From: Qipengyuania gaetbuli
GTDB lineage: Bacteria > Pseudomonadota > Alphaproteobacteria > Sphingomonadales > Sphingomonadaceae
Reading direction: 5' to 3'
DNA length: 64,000 nucleotides
NCBI RefSeq assembly: GCF_020524765.1
Contig: NZ_JAIVLR010000001.1
Span: forward strand, 930,001 to 994,000
Both the position numbers and the translations under genes were made by a program. Every line of letters begins with the position of its first letter. Positions within the stretch are counted from its first letter, which is position 1. Of this stretch, positions 10,555 through 20,768 are shown piece after piece. The notes beneath the pieces are model-generated. The model worked only from the letters and a program-made list of their open reading frames with translations. It did not search any database and had not been told where the DNA came from.

Positions 10555-11336
10555 TCGATTTCCACGCTATAGGCTTCGCGCAGCAGCCGGAAGGCTTCGG
10601 CTCGCCGGTTTGCCAACGTTCCGTTCCGCCAGTCGGCCTCGACCTTGTCGCGCACGCTCTCGAAGGGCTGCGTTGCGACACCGCTACGCTTCGTCAGGCG
10701 CACGAGATGCCAGCCGAAGCCCGAAGGCAACGGTCCTTGCCACTCGTCCGACACCGGCAATTGGGAAATCTCGCCGACAAATTGCGTACCGAATACGCGC
10801 GACACCTCGTCGATTGTGACGCCGTCCATCCCGCCGGGAAGGCTGATCGCCATTCCGCTTGGTTCTTGGTCGCCCGACGCACCGAGCGCGGCAGTCTGGT
10901 TGTCGAAGTAGAGCTGTTCGAACGTGACCTCGCCGCCGCCGCCGAACCGGTCCGCATTGGCGGAATGCCATTGGCGCAGCACCTCTTCCGAAGGGCTGGA
11001 GGTTTCGACCTCGGCACCCGCCAGCTCGTCCATCTTGGCAGCCAGGCGCCGACGGACTGCCGGGTCGCCCTGGTCGAGGCCGAGGCGCAGCGCCTCGCGG
11101 TAGAGAATTTCTTCGCGCACCCAGCGATCGACCTGGGCCGCAAGCTCGGCATCAGTCGGCGGCCTGCCCATGGTCCGTTCGAACCCGAGGGCGAGCGCGG
11201 CCTGTTCCTCGCGCGAAAGCACGATCGTGCGATCGGCAGGATCGACCGGCTCGCCCCGGAGCGCGATCAGCCCCCAGATGACCGCTCCGGCGATCAGGAA
11301 ATGCGCGAGCGGGTCGCGCAAGGCCTTGCGGATCAT
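10551..11336 (-). CDS. Peptidyl-prolyl cis-trans isomerase, PpiC/parvulin type
   Basis: Protein of 261 residues with one N-terminal membrane anchor (about 11-27), a SurA-like helical region and a C-terminal parvulin domain (LPSGFGWHLVRLTKRS). It is likely an inner-membrane-anchored periplasmic folding factor. It is in the middle of a three-gene operon, overlapping its neighbours by 4 bp on each side, so its natural client may be the DUF3604 protein or the HupE-like protein. Confidence 0.88.
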   Translation of the reverse strand: MIRKALRDPLAHFLIAGAVIWGLIALRGEPVDPADRTIVLSREEQAALALGFERTMGRPPTDAELAAQVDRWVREEILYREALRLGLDQGDPAVRRRLAAKMDELAGAEVETSSPSEEVLRQWHSANADRFGGGGEVTFEQLYFDNQTAALGASGDQEPSGMAISLPGGMDGVTIDEVSRVFGTQFVGEISQLPVSDEWQGPLPSGFGWHLVRLTKRSGVATQPFESVRDKVEADWRNGTLANRRAEAFRLLREAYSVEIE

Positions 11337-13255
11337 TTCATGATCGGCGGTGCATCGCCGGGTGTCTTTCGAGGCCGAAGCCAGACGGGCGAGGAATAGG
11401 CGCGTTCCTGCGTGACGCTGGCCTCGACCACCTCCGAAGGCAGCTTCAGGCCAAAGCGCTTGGCATCGAAGAGCACCCAGTTCGGCGTAGGGATCTCGAG
11501 CACGCGGACGTAATAGAAGGCCCGCTGACCCGCACGGTAGTCGGGATCGGTCCAGGTGGCCCGCAATTCTGCCGCACCGATGGAGTTCGCATAGCTCGCC
11601 TGTGCACGGTCAACCGTATCGCCGACCGGCGGCAGGGCATCGGCACTGGCGCCTTCGCGACCGCTCCAGGCGATATTATAGACCTTCTCGCGCTGGGTAC
11701 CGTCGGCATCGAGCCAGCCCTTCACGATCTGGACCCGGTCGAGGTTTGCCCCGTCCGGATCCTTGAGCGCGCTCACGAGGAACACGGGCGCTTTGCCCGC
11801 ATCGACAAGGTCGCCGCCCATGGGCACGCCGCGCGTGTATCCCGCGCGGACCCAGTCGCCTTCCCAGTCGCTTTCGCTGAAATCGAAGCCTGCAAAGAGC
11901 CGCACAACCATGCGCGAACCCGTGGTCGCATAGACTTCGCGCCGCATGAAGGCATCGAAGATTTCCGCACGCGTGTTTCCGCGCGCCCAGGCGGCCGCAT
12001 AGCCGCTGGCGAGGTAGTGCCAGCCGAAACGCCCCTGCCGTGTGCCGAGGTTCTGCGGCAGCATGGCGCGATCGCTTTTCGGCTCGTTACCCGTATGCTT
12101 GCCGAAAAAGTTGTCCTCGTCGGCAGTCGCTAGCGCCGTGTGGCTGTCGGTCGAACCGATCAGGCCGAAGGCGTAGGGATTTGCACCCAGCCGTTGCTCC
12201 AGCGTCAAGCCGCGCAAGAGGGCGGAACGCACGTAACTTCCCGCGAACATGTCCGGCGTCGTCTTGGCGGTAAGCGGCAGATTGCCAAGGTCCCATCCGG
12301 CATCGCCGAAACCGGCGAACTCGTCGTTCGGCGAGAGGAAGGAATGGGTCTCGCTGTCACCCTTGATCTGCGTCACCTCGACGACCGGTTCGCGGGCCGC
12401 TCTCCGGCGTGCGTATTCTGCGCTCATCGGGCCGCCATCAGGGCCAATCAGTTCGAACATCATGCCGTTCGACAGGTTCGAATTGTGCGGTATGGCGAGG
12501 ACCTTGCCCGAGGTCTTCTCCTCGTAAGCCTCCATGTAATCCCACAGGCCGCTCACGTCGCCATCTAGGCCGGGATAGGGCACGACCTCGCCCGTCTTGG
12601 CGCTCCCGTCGCGGAACATGACCACGCGGTGCAGATTGTTGCCGCCCGGCATGAGCGTCCATTCGAAGCCCGCAAAGGCCGTGAACGTGCCCGGATCGTT
12701 GTACCGGTCGAGCAGCGCAAGGTGCCGGTTCCACAGGTCGCGGGTCGCCTTTGCCTGCCGTTCCGGATCGCGCAGCGCCTCGGGAATCTCGTCATTCGCG
12801 GCTGCCGTGATGAGCTCTGCCACGGCCCGGGTCGATTGATCAGGGCTCTCGTGCATCATGTCGCGCCAGCGCCGCAGCGTGGGATCGCGCACCATCATTC
12901 GCGGTGCATCGTAAAGGCGGCGGGTTGCGCCCATCGCGTCCGAGTGGTCGGCAATGACGAGGAAATCGAGCGGCCGGTCGAGCCGCGCCGCGGTCCCGGT
13001 GGTGGCGATCACCTCCTCGCCGCGCGCGAATTTCAGCGCATCTTCCGCGCCCAGCCTGACGCCGAAACCGAAAGCATCGACCGACACGTCCGTATGCAAA
13101 TGGGTATCGCCCCAATAGGGCCGGTCGGGGAACTCGGCGAGTTCGATAGTGTCCGTCCCGTCGCCGCTCTTCGCCTCGTCTGCGCCGCCCGTACCGGGCA
13201 TGCCGCAGGATGCGAGCAGGAAGGGCGCAGCAAGCAACCCGAAGCGTTTCATCAT
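11333..13255 (-). CDS. DUF3604 lipoprotein with PHP-like metal motif
   Basis: Protein of 640 residues with a lipoprotein signal (LLASCGMPG, Cys17) and the DUF3604 opening YWGDTHLHTDVS, whose HxH resembles the first metal motif of PHP phosphoesterases; a DHSD element follows (VIADHSDAMG). The reaction is not known, but a metal-dependent hydrolase outside the inner membrane is likely. First gene of the operon with the PPIase and HupE-like protein; the latter could relate to metal supply, which is inference. Confidence 0.85.
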   Translation of the reverse strand: MMKRFGLLAAPFLLASCGMPGTGGADEAKSGDGTDTIELAEFPDRPYWGDTHLHTDVSVDAFGFGVRLGAEDALKFARGEEVIATTGTAARLDRPLDFLVIADHSDAMGATRRLYDAPRMMVRDPTLRRWRDMMHESPDQSTRAVAELITAAANDEIPEALRDPERQAKATRDLWNRHLALLDRYNDPGTFTAFAGFEWTLMPGGNNLHRVVMFRDGSAKTGEVVPYPGLDGDVSGLWDYMEAYEEKTSGKVLAIPHNSNLSNGMMFELIGPDGGPMSAEYARRRAAREPVVEVTQIKGDSETHSFLSPNDEFAGFGDAGWDLGNLPLTAKTTPDMFAGSYVRSALLRGLTLEQRLGANPYAFGLIGSTDSHTALATADEDNFFGKHTGNEPKSDRAMLPQNLGTRQGRFGWHYLASGYAAAWARGNTRAEIFDAFMRREVYATTGSRMVVRLFAGFDFSESDWEGDWVRAGYTRGVPMGGDLVDAGKAPVFLVSALKDPDGANLDRVQIVKGWLDADGTQREKVYNIAWSGREGASADALPPVGDTVDRAQASYANSIGAAELRATWTDPDYRAGQRAFYYVRVLEIPTPNWVLFDAKRFGLKLPSEVVEASVTQERAYSSPVWLRPRKTPGDAPPIMK

Positions 13256-13305
13256 CCCATTATCCCCTCTCCGCCGGCGAATGTGCCGGAGCGCAGGGGA
13301 TCAGG

Positions 13306-13959
13306 TCAAGCAGGTATGCTGTTTGAAACCCATTCGAGCCGCGCCATGCCCCCGTCACCACCCTCTTCCGAGGTGGAATAATAGTAGGTGCCGCCGCCCA
13401 GCGCAGCGACGGCGAGCAGCATGGACAGCAGCATGATGGCCCCGTCGCGGACGGTCAGCGCGAGCCCGATGGCGGCGATCGCCAGCATCGGCCCACTGCT
13501 GGCAAAGGGCAGGAATTCGAGCGGCGGTACGGTCAGGCAGAGCAAAATCACGACCGCAGCCGCAATCCGCACCCAGATGCCCTTGGTCAGCGCTTCGAGG
13601 CGGCCGTGGCTGTGTTCGTCAAGCCAGTGGGCAATACCGCGCAGCTTGCCGATGCCCTTGTGCAGCTTGCGGCTTTCGATTGCGCGGTCCTGCAGCCATT
13701 GCGGCATCCAGATGTGGTCCTTGCCGAACAGCAATTGCACCGCGACCAGGCCGATCACCACGGCAAGGAACGTCGGCACGCCCGGAATACCGCCGACCGG
13801 CGTGATCTCCAGCAGTGCGGGCAGCATGATGAAGGGCCCGAAGCTGCGCCCGCCGAAATCGTCGAGCACATCGCCGATACGGACCTTGCCGCCCTTGGCG
13901 GCAAGGTCGTCGAGTTCGCCCAGTACGTCCTCGACGCCTTCGGGTTCGTGATCGCTCAT
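13306..13959 (-). CDS. ExoD-family membrane protein
   Basis: Protein of 217 residues with the ExoD pattern: a short cytoplasmic N-terminus (IGDVLDDFGGRSFGP), an ALLEITPVGGIPGVPT hydrophobic loop and further C-terminal helices. ExoD was described in rhizobia as needed for normal exopolysaccharide production and alkali tolerance, with no known catalytic activity. It appears to be a single gene between the DUF3604 and MaoC operons. Confidence 0.88.
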   Translation of the reverse strand: MSDHEPEGVEDVLGELDDLAAKGGKVRIGDVLDDFGGRSFGPFIMLPALLEITPVGGIPGVPTFLAVVIGLVAVQLLFGKDHIWMPQWLQDRAIESRKLHKGIGKLRGIAHWLDEHSHGRLEALTKGIWVRIAAAVVILLCLTVPPLEFLPFASSGPMLAIAAIGLALTVRDGAIMLLSMLLAVAALGGGTYYYSTSEEGGDGGMARLEWVSNSIPA

Positions 13960-14003
13960 GCGCCTCTCCTCAAGCGGTCAGAACGCACGAACTGCCAAAA
14001 AGG

Positions 14004-14465
14004 CTACGCGGCGCCGGCAGGTGCCTTCTTGAGCAGCGCCGAACGTTCGCACCGGCAGACCACCTCGCCGCGCTGGTTCACAGCTTCGTGGAGGAAGGTC
14101 ACGATGCCGGTGTCGGGCCGCGACTTGCTTTCGCGAAGGCCCACGACCTCGCTCGTCGCATGGAGCGTGTCCCCGATGAAGACCGGCTTGGGCATGACCA
14201 GCTTGTCGTAACCGAGGTTCGCCACCAGCGTGCCCAGCGTCGTGTCGCCCACCGAGAGGCCCACCATCAGCGAGAAGGTATAGGTCCCGTTGACGAGGAT
14301 CTGCCCGAACTCGCTTTCCTTGGCCGCTTCCACGTCGAGGTGGAGCGGCTGCGGATTGTGGGTCATCACGGTGAAGAAGAGGTTGTCCGCTTCGGTCACC
14401 GTGCGCCGGATCTCGTGGGTCAGCTTGTCGCCGACCTGCCATTCATCGAAATAGCGGCCCGCCAT
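14004..14465 (-). CDS. MaoC-family (R)-specific enoyl-CoA hydratase-like protein
   Basis: Protein of 153 residues with a single hot-dog fold; the active-site signature ([18 protein letters not shown], then [13 protein letters not shown]) contains the expected Asp/Asn and His residues. It probably hydrates an enoyl-CoA. The ATG at 14465 overlaps the stop of the aldehyde dehydrogenase gene by 1 bp. With the aldehyde dehydrogenase and CoA transferase/racemase upstream it forms a three-gene catabolic cluster. Confidence 0.9.
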   Translation of the reverse strand: MAGRYFDEWQVGDKLTHEIRRTVTEADNLFFTVMTHNPQPLHLDVEAAKESEFGQILVNGTYTFSLMVGLSVGDTTLGTLVANLGYDKLVMPKPVFIGDTLHATSEVVGLRESKSRPDTGIVTFLHEAVNQRGEVVCRCERSALLKKAPAGAA

Positions 14466-15886
14466 TACGTATCGAAGCCCATGACGGCCTTGACCTCGAG
14501 GAAGTCGTGGAAGCCCCACTCGCCCCATTCGCGGCCGTTGCCGGACTTCTTGTAGCCGCCGAACGCCGCGTTCATGTCGTAGCCGCCGTTGATAGCTACG
14601 CGGCCTGCGCGAATGCGCTTGGCCAGGCTTTTCGCGGTCTCGATATCCTCGCCCATGATGTGGCTGGCGAGCCCGTATTCGGTGTCGTTCGAGATGCGGA
14701 TCGCATCGTCGTAATCCTCGTAGCCGAGGATGCAGAGCACCGGCCCGAAGATTTCCTCGCGCGCGATGGTCATGTCGTTGGTGACATCGGCAAAGACGGT
14801 CGGCTTGACGTAATGGCCGGTCTCCAGGCCCTCGGGCTTGCCCGGACCGCCGGCGACCAGCGTCGCGCCTTCCTCGATACCCTTTTCGATAAGGCCCTGG
14901 ATCTTGTCCCACTGGGCTTTCGACACGACGGGGCCGATGGTGGCATTGCCCTTGGGATCGCCGGGGATCACGCCCTCGGCGGCTTCCTTCGCGGCGACCT
15001 TGGCCTCTTCCATCCGCTTGTGCGGTACGAGCATGCGGCTGGGCGCAGTGCAGGTCTGGCCCGAATTGCCCATCATGGCCGTGGTGCCGCGCATGACCGA
15101 CTTGGTGAAGGCGCTGTCGTCGAGGATGATGTTCGGGCTCTTGCCGCCCAGTTCCTGTGCCACGCGCTTGACCGTGTCGGCCGCATTCTTGGCGATCAGG
15201 ACGCCTGCGCGGGTCGAGCCGGTGAAGCTGACCATGTCGATGTCGGGGTGGCCCGAAATCGCCTCGCCCACGCCCGGTCCGTCGCCGTTGACGAGGTTGA
15301 AGACACCCGCCGGCACGCCTGCCGCATCCAGGATCTCGGCAAAGATATAGGCGTCGAAGGGCGCAATCTCGCTGGGCTTGAGCACCATGGTGCAGCCCGT
15401 CGCCAGTGCCGGGAAGACCTTGCAGGCGATCTGGTTCAGCGGCCAGTTCCACGGGGTGATCATGCCGACCACGCCGATCGGCTCCCACACGTGCAGCGTC
15501 GGGCCGTCCTGCCGTTCGAACTCGAACTTCTCGAGCACCTCGATGGCGGTCTGGCAGTGGCCGGCAAGAAGGCCCGTGTGCGGACCGTTCGCAAGACTCA
15601 TTGGCGCGCCCATTTCCTCGCTTACAGCAAGTGCGAGATCATCCTTGCGATTGGCGATCTCGGCCTGGATTGCGCGCAGCAGCTGGAGGCGTTCTTCCTT
15701 GCTCGCCTGGCTGAACGTCTCGAACGCACGGCGCGCGGCCTTGACCGCCTTGTCGACGTCGGCAGCACTGCCGAAGCTGATGTGACCGATGGTCTCTTCG
15801 GTGGCGGGATTCTCGACCGGCTGAGTATTGGCGGTGACCGGGTCGACCCACTGGCCGTCGATGTAGAACTTGGTGCAATCGCGCAT
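14465..15886 (-). CDS. NAD(P)+-dependent aldehyde dehydrogenase
   Basis: Protein of 473 residues with the full aldehyde dehydrogenase pattern: the NWP-type loop ([11 protein letters not shown]), the Rossmann-type FTGST near 222-226, the general-base region [10 protein letters not shown] and the nucleophile segment GNSGQTC. It oxidises an aldehyde to an acid, substrate not predictable. It lies between a CoA transferase/racemase gene and a MaoC gene on the same strand, which suggests degradation of an acyl-CoA-linked compound. Confidence 0.93.
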   Translation of the reverse strand: MRDCTKFYIDGQWVDPVTANTQPVENPATEETIGHISFGSAADVDKAVKAARRAFETFSQASKEERLQLLRAIQAEIANRKDDLALAVSEEMGAPMSLANGPHTGLLAGHCQTAIEVLEKFEFERQDGPTLHVWEPIGVVGMITPWNWPLNQIACKVFPALATGCTMVLKPSEIAPFDAYIFAEILDAAGVPAGVFNLVNGDGPGVGEAISGHPDIDMVSFTGSTRAGVLIAKNAADTVKRVAQELGGKSPNIILDDSAFTKSVMRGTTAMMGNSGQTCTAPSRMLVPHKRMEEAKVAAKEAAEGVIPGDPKGNATIGPVVSKAQWDKIQGLIEKGIEEGATLVAGGPGKPEGLETGHYVKPTVFADVTNDMTIAREEIFGPVLCILGYEDYDDAIRISNDTEYGLASHIMGEDIETAKSLAKRIRAGRVAINGGYDMNAAFGGYKKSGNGREWGEWGFHDFLEVKAVMGFDT

Positions 15887-15913
15887 GGAAACTCTCTCCT
15901 TATGCGCGCTCCA

Positions 15914-17002
15914 CTAGCCCCCTTCGCTCCAGCGCGCCACCACCTCTTCGCCGTCCTGCGCACTGTCCCGGATCGTACCCGGCGTGCGGTCGAAACGCGG
16001 GGCGGGCGCGGTGTGCCAGCGCCCGCCGTGCTCGACGAAAGCGCCGCGCGCCTTCATGTGCGGATGGTCTTTCGCCTCGTCCAGCGGGACGACTGGGGCG
16101 AAGCAGGCGTCGGTGCCTTCGAGCAGGACGATCCATTCTGCCTGCGTCTTGGTCTTGAACATGGCCGCAAGGCGGTCGGTGTAGTCGTCCCAATTGGCGG
16201 GGTTCATCTGGCCTTCGCGCAATTCCTCGGGCGCATCGGCACGCTGGAGCAGTTCGGCATAGAACTGCGGCTCGATCGCACCGACGCTGACTTCCTTGCC
16301 GTCGGCACATTCGTAGCAGCGATAGAAATGCGCCGCCCCGCCGAGCAGGCCCGCCCCGCGTTCGGTCGTGCGCAGGGCGCTGTGCGGCTGGCCGAAGAAG
16401 AAGCTCATCAGGCTGGTCACGCCATCGACGATTGCCGCGTCGACGACCTGCCCCTTGCCGCTGCGCTCACGTTCGTAGAGCGCGGCAAGGATGCCCATGG
16501 CACAGTACATCGAACCGCCGCCGAAATCGCCGACGAGGTTCTGCGGCGGGATCGGCAATTCACCCTTCGCACCGATGGAATCGAGCGCGCCGGTGATCGC
16601 GATATAGTTGAGGTCGTGACCGGCGGCCTGCGCCAGCGGCCCGTCCTGCCCCCAGCCGGTCATGCGGGCATAGACGAGCCGCGGGTTGGCTTCGAGCAGG
16701 ACATCAGGACCCAGCCCCAGCCGCTCCATCACACCGGGCCGGAAGCCTTCGATCAGCACGTCGGCATGGGCCAGCGCCGCACGGACGAAATTCTGCCCTT
16801 CCTCGCTCTTGAGGTCGACCGCTGCGCGGTGGCGGGCGCGTTCGACCACGGGGTTCATGGGCTGGTGGCCGGGCCGTTCGATCCGCACGACTTCCGCGCC
16901 CAGGTCGGCAAGCATCATCGCCACGTGGGGGCCGGGTCCGATGCCCTGGAATTCGACGACCCTGAGGCCGGTAAGCGGTCCGTTGGCGGCGTGTTCGCCC
17001 AT
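15914..17002 (-). CDS. CaiB/BaiF-family CoA transferase, alpha-methylacyl-CoA racemase-like
   Basis: Protein of 362 residues from the ATG at 17002, which has a strong GAGGAGAG ribosome site; a longer reading to 17056 adds 18 poor residues. The N-terminus (GLRVVEFQGIGPGPHVAMMLADLGAEVVRIERP) and the family Asp in the GHDLNYIAITG element fit alpha-methylacyl-CoA racemases, which epimerise 2-methyl branched acyl-CoAs for beta-oxidation. Head of the ALDH/MaoC operon. Confidence 0.9.
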   Translation of the reverse strand: MGEHAANGPLTGLRVVEFQGIGPGPHVAMMLADLGAEVVRIERPGHQPMNPVVERARHRAAVDLKSEEGQNFVRAALAHADVLIEGFRPGVMERLGLGPDVLLEANPRLVYARMTGWGQDGPLAQAAGHDLNYIAITGALDSIGAKGELPIPPQNLVGDFGGGSMYCAMGILAALYERERSGKGQVVDAAIVDGVTSLMSFFFGQPHSALRTTERGAGLLGGAAHFYRCYECADGKEVSVGAIEPQFYAELLQRADAPEELREGQMNPANWDDYTDRLAAMFKTKTQAEWIVLLEGTDACFAPVVPLDEAKDHPHMKARGAFVEHGGRWHTAPAPRFDRTPGTIRDSAQDGEEVVARWSEGG

Positions 17003-17071
17003 GATTCTCTCCTCGTTTCCGGCTGGGAAACAAGGCGAAACGGTTCGCAATTGCAACGCTTTTCGATGCGG

Positions 17072-18067
17072 TCAGCCGCCGGTGACGCTCATGTGCCTGT
17101 GCGTGGCAGGTTCGGGTCGGGCGATATCGAACAGGTGCCGCTGCGGCTTTCCCGCCAGCAAGAGGTCAAGTGCATCGTCGAGCGCGCCTGCGCCCGACGA
17201 CCGCATGATATCGCGCAGCTCGACCTTCTGGTCGTGGCCGAGGCAACCGAAGACGGTCCCGGTAGCCGCGATGCGGATGCGATTGCACCCCGCGCAGAAA
17301 TTGTCGCTCAAGGGGGTGATGAACCCGATCTTCCGACCGGTTTCGGCCACATCGACATAGCGCGAGGGGCCGCCCGTCCGGTGGAGCGAGGGGGTCAGCG
17401 TCAGCTCTCTCTCCAGCAGCTCGCGCGCTTCGGAGAGCGGCAGGTAGGTGTCGCCGCGCTCCCCCTCGACATGGCCCAGCGGCATCGTCTCGATCAGCGA
17501 GAGGTCGCAACCGCGCGCGCCGCACCATCGTGCCATGGTGACGATCTCGCCATCGTTGACACCGCGCAGGGCGACCATGTTGACCTTCACCGCCATTCCC
17601 GCAGCAAGGGCGGCATCGATGCCCGCGACCACTTTCGCAACGTCGCCGCCGCGGGTGATGCGCGCGAAGGCATCGGGATCGAGCGTGTCGAGGCTGACGT
17701 TTACGCGGGCGATCCCGGCGGCGCGCAATTCCTGCGCCATCGCGGGTAGGCGCGTCCCATTGGTCGTCAGCGTCAGTTCCTCGAGGCCGCTGTCGAGCAA
17801 TCGTCCAAGCATCCGCGCGAGATCCGTAAACCCCTTGCGGACCAGCGGTTCGCCGCCGGTCAGCCTGATGCGTTTCACGCCGCGCGCCACCAGATGCGCG
17901 GCAAGCTGCGAGATTTCTTCCAGCGTCAGCAGGTCGCGGCGCGGGAGAAACTCCATCTCTTCGGCCATACAATAGGTGCAACGAAGGTTGCAGCGGTCCG
18001 TGACCGATAGCCGGACGTAATCGATCCGGCGGCCGAAGCTGTCGACCATGGAGGAGGCTGCGCTCAT
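17072..18067 (-). CDS. moaA: GTP 3',8-cyclase (molybdenum cofactor biosynthesis)
   Basis: Protein of 331 residues. The N-terminal radical-SAM motif CNLRCTYC and the C-terminal second cluster ligands (NFCAGCNRIRIAATG) are intact, and the chain ends in the required Gly-Gly. With MoaC it converts GTP to cyclic pyranopterin monophosphate, the first step of Moco synthesis. I used the ATG at 18067 (MSAASSMVDSFGR); a second ATG six codons later is possible. No other moa genes are adjacent. Confidence 0.97.
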   Translation of the reverse strand: MSAASSMVDSFGRRIDYVRLSVTDRCNLRCTYCMAEEMEFLPRRDLLTLEEISQLAAHLVARGVKRIRLTGGEPLVRKGFTDLARMLGRLLDSGLEELTLTTNGTRLPAMAQELRAAGIARVNVSLDTLDPDAFARITRGGDVAKVVAGIDAALAAGMAVKVNMVALRGVNDGEIVTMARWCGARGCDLSLIETMPLGHVEGERGDTYLPLSEARELLERELTLTPSLHRTGGPSRYVDVAETGRKIGFITPLSDNFCAGCNRIRIAATGTVFGCLGHDQKVELRDIMRSSGAGALDDALDLLLAGKPQRHLFDIARPEPATHRHMSVTGG

Positions 18068-18147
18068 GCCGGCAACGATAAGGCCAGTTCGCCGGAAGTC
18101 GAGGCGGGACTTGAGGGGGACCCCGCCTTGATGCACAAGTCGTGGCG

Positions 18148-19488
18148 ATGGGAGATTCTTCGATAGAGCTGGCTGAAGGGCTGGCCCGCGCGATCGCTCG
18201 CGCCGGCCTTCCCCGCCCCGGCACACAAGAACGCCTTACAGGCGGCGCAACGATGGAAAGCTGGCGCTTCTCGGCCGGAGGCGAGGATTTCGTCCTGCGC
18301 CGTGCGCCCAGCCTCGAATTCATGAAGGATCGCCCCTTCGGCCATGCGACCGAGGCGGCGGTAATCGAGGCTGCCCGCGGTGCCGGAGTTACCGCCCCCG
18401 AAGTGGTCTGCGTGCTGGAAGAGGCCGACGGCATCGGCAGCGGTTTCGTCATGCGCACGCTTCCCGGAACGCCCGACCCGCGCGCCATCCAGGCGATGGA
18501 CGGGCAGGACGCGCTGCTGGCCGAATGCGCTTCGCAGCTTGCCCGGATTCATTCGCTCGGTGCCGGGGACCTGCCTGCCGATGTGCCGGTGATGGATTAC
18601 CGCGAGGCGATCGCCCGCCTGAGCGACCAGTTCGAGGAAGCGGGTTCTGACCGCCCGATCATCGCGCTGGGCCTGCGCTGGCTGGAGGACAATTGCCCCG
18701 ATCCGGTCGAGCCCGTGCTCAATCACGGCGATTTCCGGCTTGGCAATCTGCTGGCCAAGGATGGCGGGCTGACCGGCGTGCTCGACTGGGAGCTCGCCCA
18801 CCTCGGCGACTGGCACGAGGATCTCGCCTTCGGCTGCATGGCGGTCTGGCGCTTTGCCCGGTACGACCGCCCCGGCCTCGGCCTCGGCAGCATGGAGCAT
18901 TATCTCGAGGCCTACGAAGCGAATGGCGGCCGGCAGGTAGACCGCGCCCGGTTCCGCTTCTGGACGATCTACCGCACCGTCTGGTGGGCCATCGGCTGCC
19001 TGCGCATGGCCTCCTACTGGCGCAGCGGCGAGGACCGGATGCTTGAACGCACCGTCATCTCGCGCCGGACCAGCGAGCAGGAGGTCGACCTGCTCCTGCT
19101 GCTCGAACAGGACGCGCCGGAAGAAGAACGCGCCCGCCCGGTCATGCTGCCCGAAATGGCAGAGGAAACCGGCGAGGCGAGCGACGGCGAAATCGCCACA
19201 GCGATCTCCGAATGGCTCGGCACGATCAAGGACCGGATGGAAGGGCACGACCGCTTCCAGCTGGCCGTGGCCCGCAATGCGCTGGGCATGATCGCGCGCA
19301 GCCAGGCAGCCCGCATCGGCATCGGCGACCCGGCACTTTCGGGCGCCTTACTGGACGGCGAGGTCGATTTGTCATCGCCAGGGCTGCTCGCAGAACTGAG
19401 AAGCGCCGCGCTTGCCAAGCTGGCCGCCGACGTGCCCAAATATCCCGCGCTGGCGGTTGCCCGCAAACTCTGGACCGGAGCAGATTGA
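18148..19488 (+). CDS. Aminoglycoside phosphotransferase-like kinase linked to acyl-CoA dehydrogenase
   Basis: Protein of 446 residues with APH kinase motifs: the Brenner-type catalytic loop HGDFRLGN (about 193-200) and the metal-binding DWE (about 213-215). Proteins of this type are often fused to or next to ACAD10/11-like acyl-CoA dehydrogenases and phosphorylate hydroxyacyl-CoA. Here the next gene encodes an acyl-CoA dehydrogenase, with a 1-bp stop/start overlap. A GTG at 18142 is an alternative start. The C-terminal 130 residues are an extra helical part seen in this group. Confidence 0.88.
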   Translation: MGDSSIELAEGLARAIARAGLPRPGTQERLTGGATMESWRFSAGGEDFVLRRAPSLEFMKDRPFGHATEAAVIEAARGAGVTAPEVVCVLEEADGIGSGFVMRTLPGTPDPRAIQAMDGQDALLAECASQLARIHSLGAGDLPADVPVMDYREAIARLSDQFEEAGSDRPIIALGLRWLEDNCPDPVEPVLNHGDFRLGNLLAKDGGLTGVLDWELAHLGDWHEDLAFGCMAVWRFARYDRPGLGLGSMEHYLEAYEANGGRQVDRARFRFWTIYRTVWWAIGCLRMASYWRSGEDRMLERTVISRRTSEQEVDLLLLLEQDAPEEERARPVMLPEMAEETGEASDGEIATAISEWLGTIKDRMEGHDRFQLAVARNALGMIARSQAARIGIGDPALSGALLDGEVDLSSPGLLAELRSAALAKLAADVPKYPALAVARKLWTGAD

Positions 19489-20768
19489 TGGACTTCACGA
19501 TCCCGCAGGACCTCGAAGACTATTACGCCGAACTCGTCGCCTTCATCGAAGCCGAGATCGAGCCGCTGGTCGCGAAGGATGACAACATCCGCTTCTTCGA
19601 CCACCGCCGCGAATGGGCGCGGACCGATTTCGAGGAAGGCGGCCTGCCGCGCCACGAATGGGAAGACCTGCTGCGGCAGGCGCGCAAGGTTGCCGACAAG
19701 GCCGGGCACTGGCGCTTCTCCGCGCCGAAGAAATACGGCGGCAAGGACGGGTCGAACCTGTGGATGGCAGTCATCCGCGACCGTTTCGCCCAGCGCGGCC
19801 TCGGCCTGCACAACGACCTCCAGAACGAACATTCGATCGTCGGCAATTTCCCTTTCGTCGCCATGTTCGAGACCTTCGGGACCGAGGAACAGAAGCAGGA
19901 ATTCATCCTCGGCGGTTTCGAAGGCACGCGCCGCGTCGCCTTCGGCCTGACCGAACCGCATCACGGCTCCGACGCCACGCACATGGAAACCCGCGCGGTC
20001 CGCGAAACGCGGGGCGGCGTCGAAGGCTGGCGCATCGACGGCGAGAAGATGTGGATCACCGGCATGCACGTCGCCACCCACTGCGCGCTCTTCGCCCGCA
20101 CCGACGGCGAGGACGGCTCGGCCCGCGGTATCACCTGCTTCCTCGTCCCCAACCCGACAGAGGGCCTGGAAATCGAGGAGTGGCTGTGGACCTTCAACAT
20201 GCCCACCGACCACCCGCGCCTGTCGTTGAACAATGTCTGGGTGCCGGACAGCGCGATCCTGGGGCAGGAAGGCCGCGGCCTCGCGCTGGCGCAGAGCTTC
20301 GTCCACCAGAACCGCATCCGGCAGGCCGCTTCCTCGCTCGGCGCGGCGCAGTATTGTGTCGAAGAGAGCGTGAAATACGCCCGCGAGCGCAAGCCCTTCG
20401 GCGAGGAACTGGCGCGCAACCAGGCGATCCAGTTCCCACTGGTCGAACTGGCGACCCAGTGCGAAATGCTGCGCCTGCTGATCTACAAGACCGCGTGGGA
20501 GATGGACAACATGCCCCACGAGGAGATCGAGCGGACCATCTCCGACAAGGTGTCGATGTGCAATTACTGGGCGAACCGTCTCGTGTGCCAGGCTGCCGAC
20601 TGCGCCATGCAGGTGCACGGCGGGATCGGCTATTCACGGCACAAGCCCTTCGAACACATCTATCGCCACCACCGCCGCTACCGCATCACGGAAGGCGCGG
20701 AGGAGATCCAGATGCGGAAGGTGGCGGCCTACCTGTTCGGCTATCTCGGGCCGAGGCGTAAGGGCTAG
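19488..20768 (+). CDS. Acyl-CoA dehydrogenase (ACAD10/11-like)
   Basis: Protein of 426 residues with FAD-binding and dehydrogenase signatures ([13 protein letters not shown], the WITGMH loop, and the C-terminal [19 protein letters not shown]). It introduces the C2-C3 double bond in an acyl-CoA. The ATG at 19488 overlaps the phosphotransferase stop; the frame is open further left but only inside that gene. Its pairing with the kinase suggests handling of 4-hydroxyacyl-CoAs. The 3' end overlaps kbl (opposite strand) by 4 bp. Confidence 0.93.
   Translation: MDFTIPQDLEDYYAELVAFIEAEIEPLVAKDDNIRFFDHRREWARTDFEEGGLPRHEWEDLLRQARKVADKAGHWRFSAPKKYGGKDGSNLWMAVIRDRFAQRGLGLHNDLQNEHSIVGNFPFVAMFETFGTEEQKQEFILGGFEGTRRVAFGLTEPHHGSDATHMETRAVRETRGGVEGWRIDGEKMWITGMHVATHCALFARTDGEDGSARGITCFLVPNPTEGLEIEEWLWTFNMPTDHPRLSLNNVWVPDSAILGQEGRGLALAQSFVHQNRIRQAASSLGAAQYCVEESVKYARERKPFGEELARNQAIQFPLVELATQCEMLRLLIYKTAWEMDNMPHEEIERTISDKVSMCNYWANRLVCQAADCAMQVHGGIGYSRHKPFEHIYRHHRRYRITEGAEEIQMRKVAAYLFGYLGPRRKG

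Noticed and set aside
14507-17749. A forward-strand open frame of 1080 codons.
   Set aside because: It runs antisense through the aldehyde dehydrogenase, CoA transferase and moaA genes, all with clear catalytic motifs; long antisense frames are common at this G+C.
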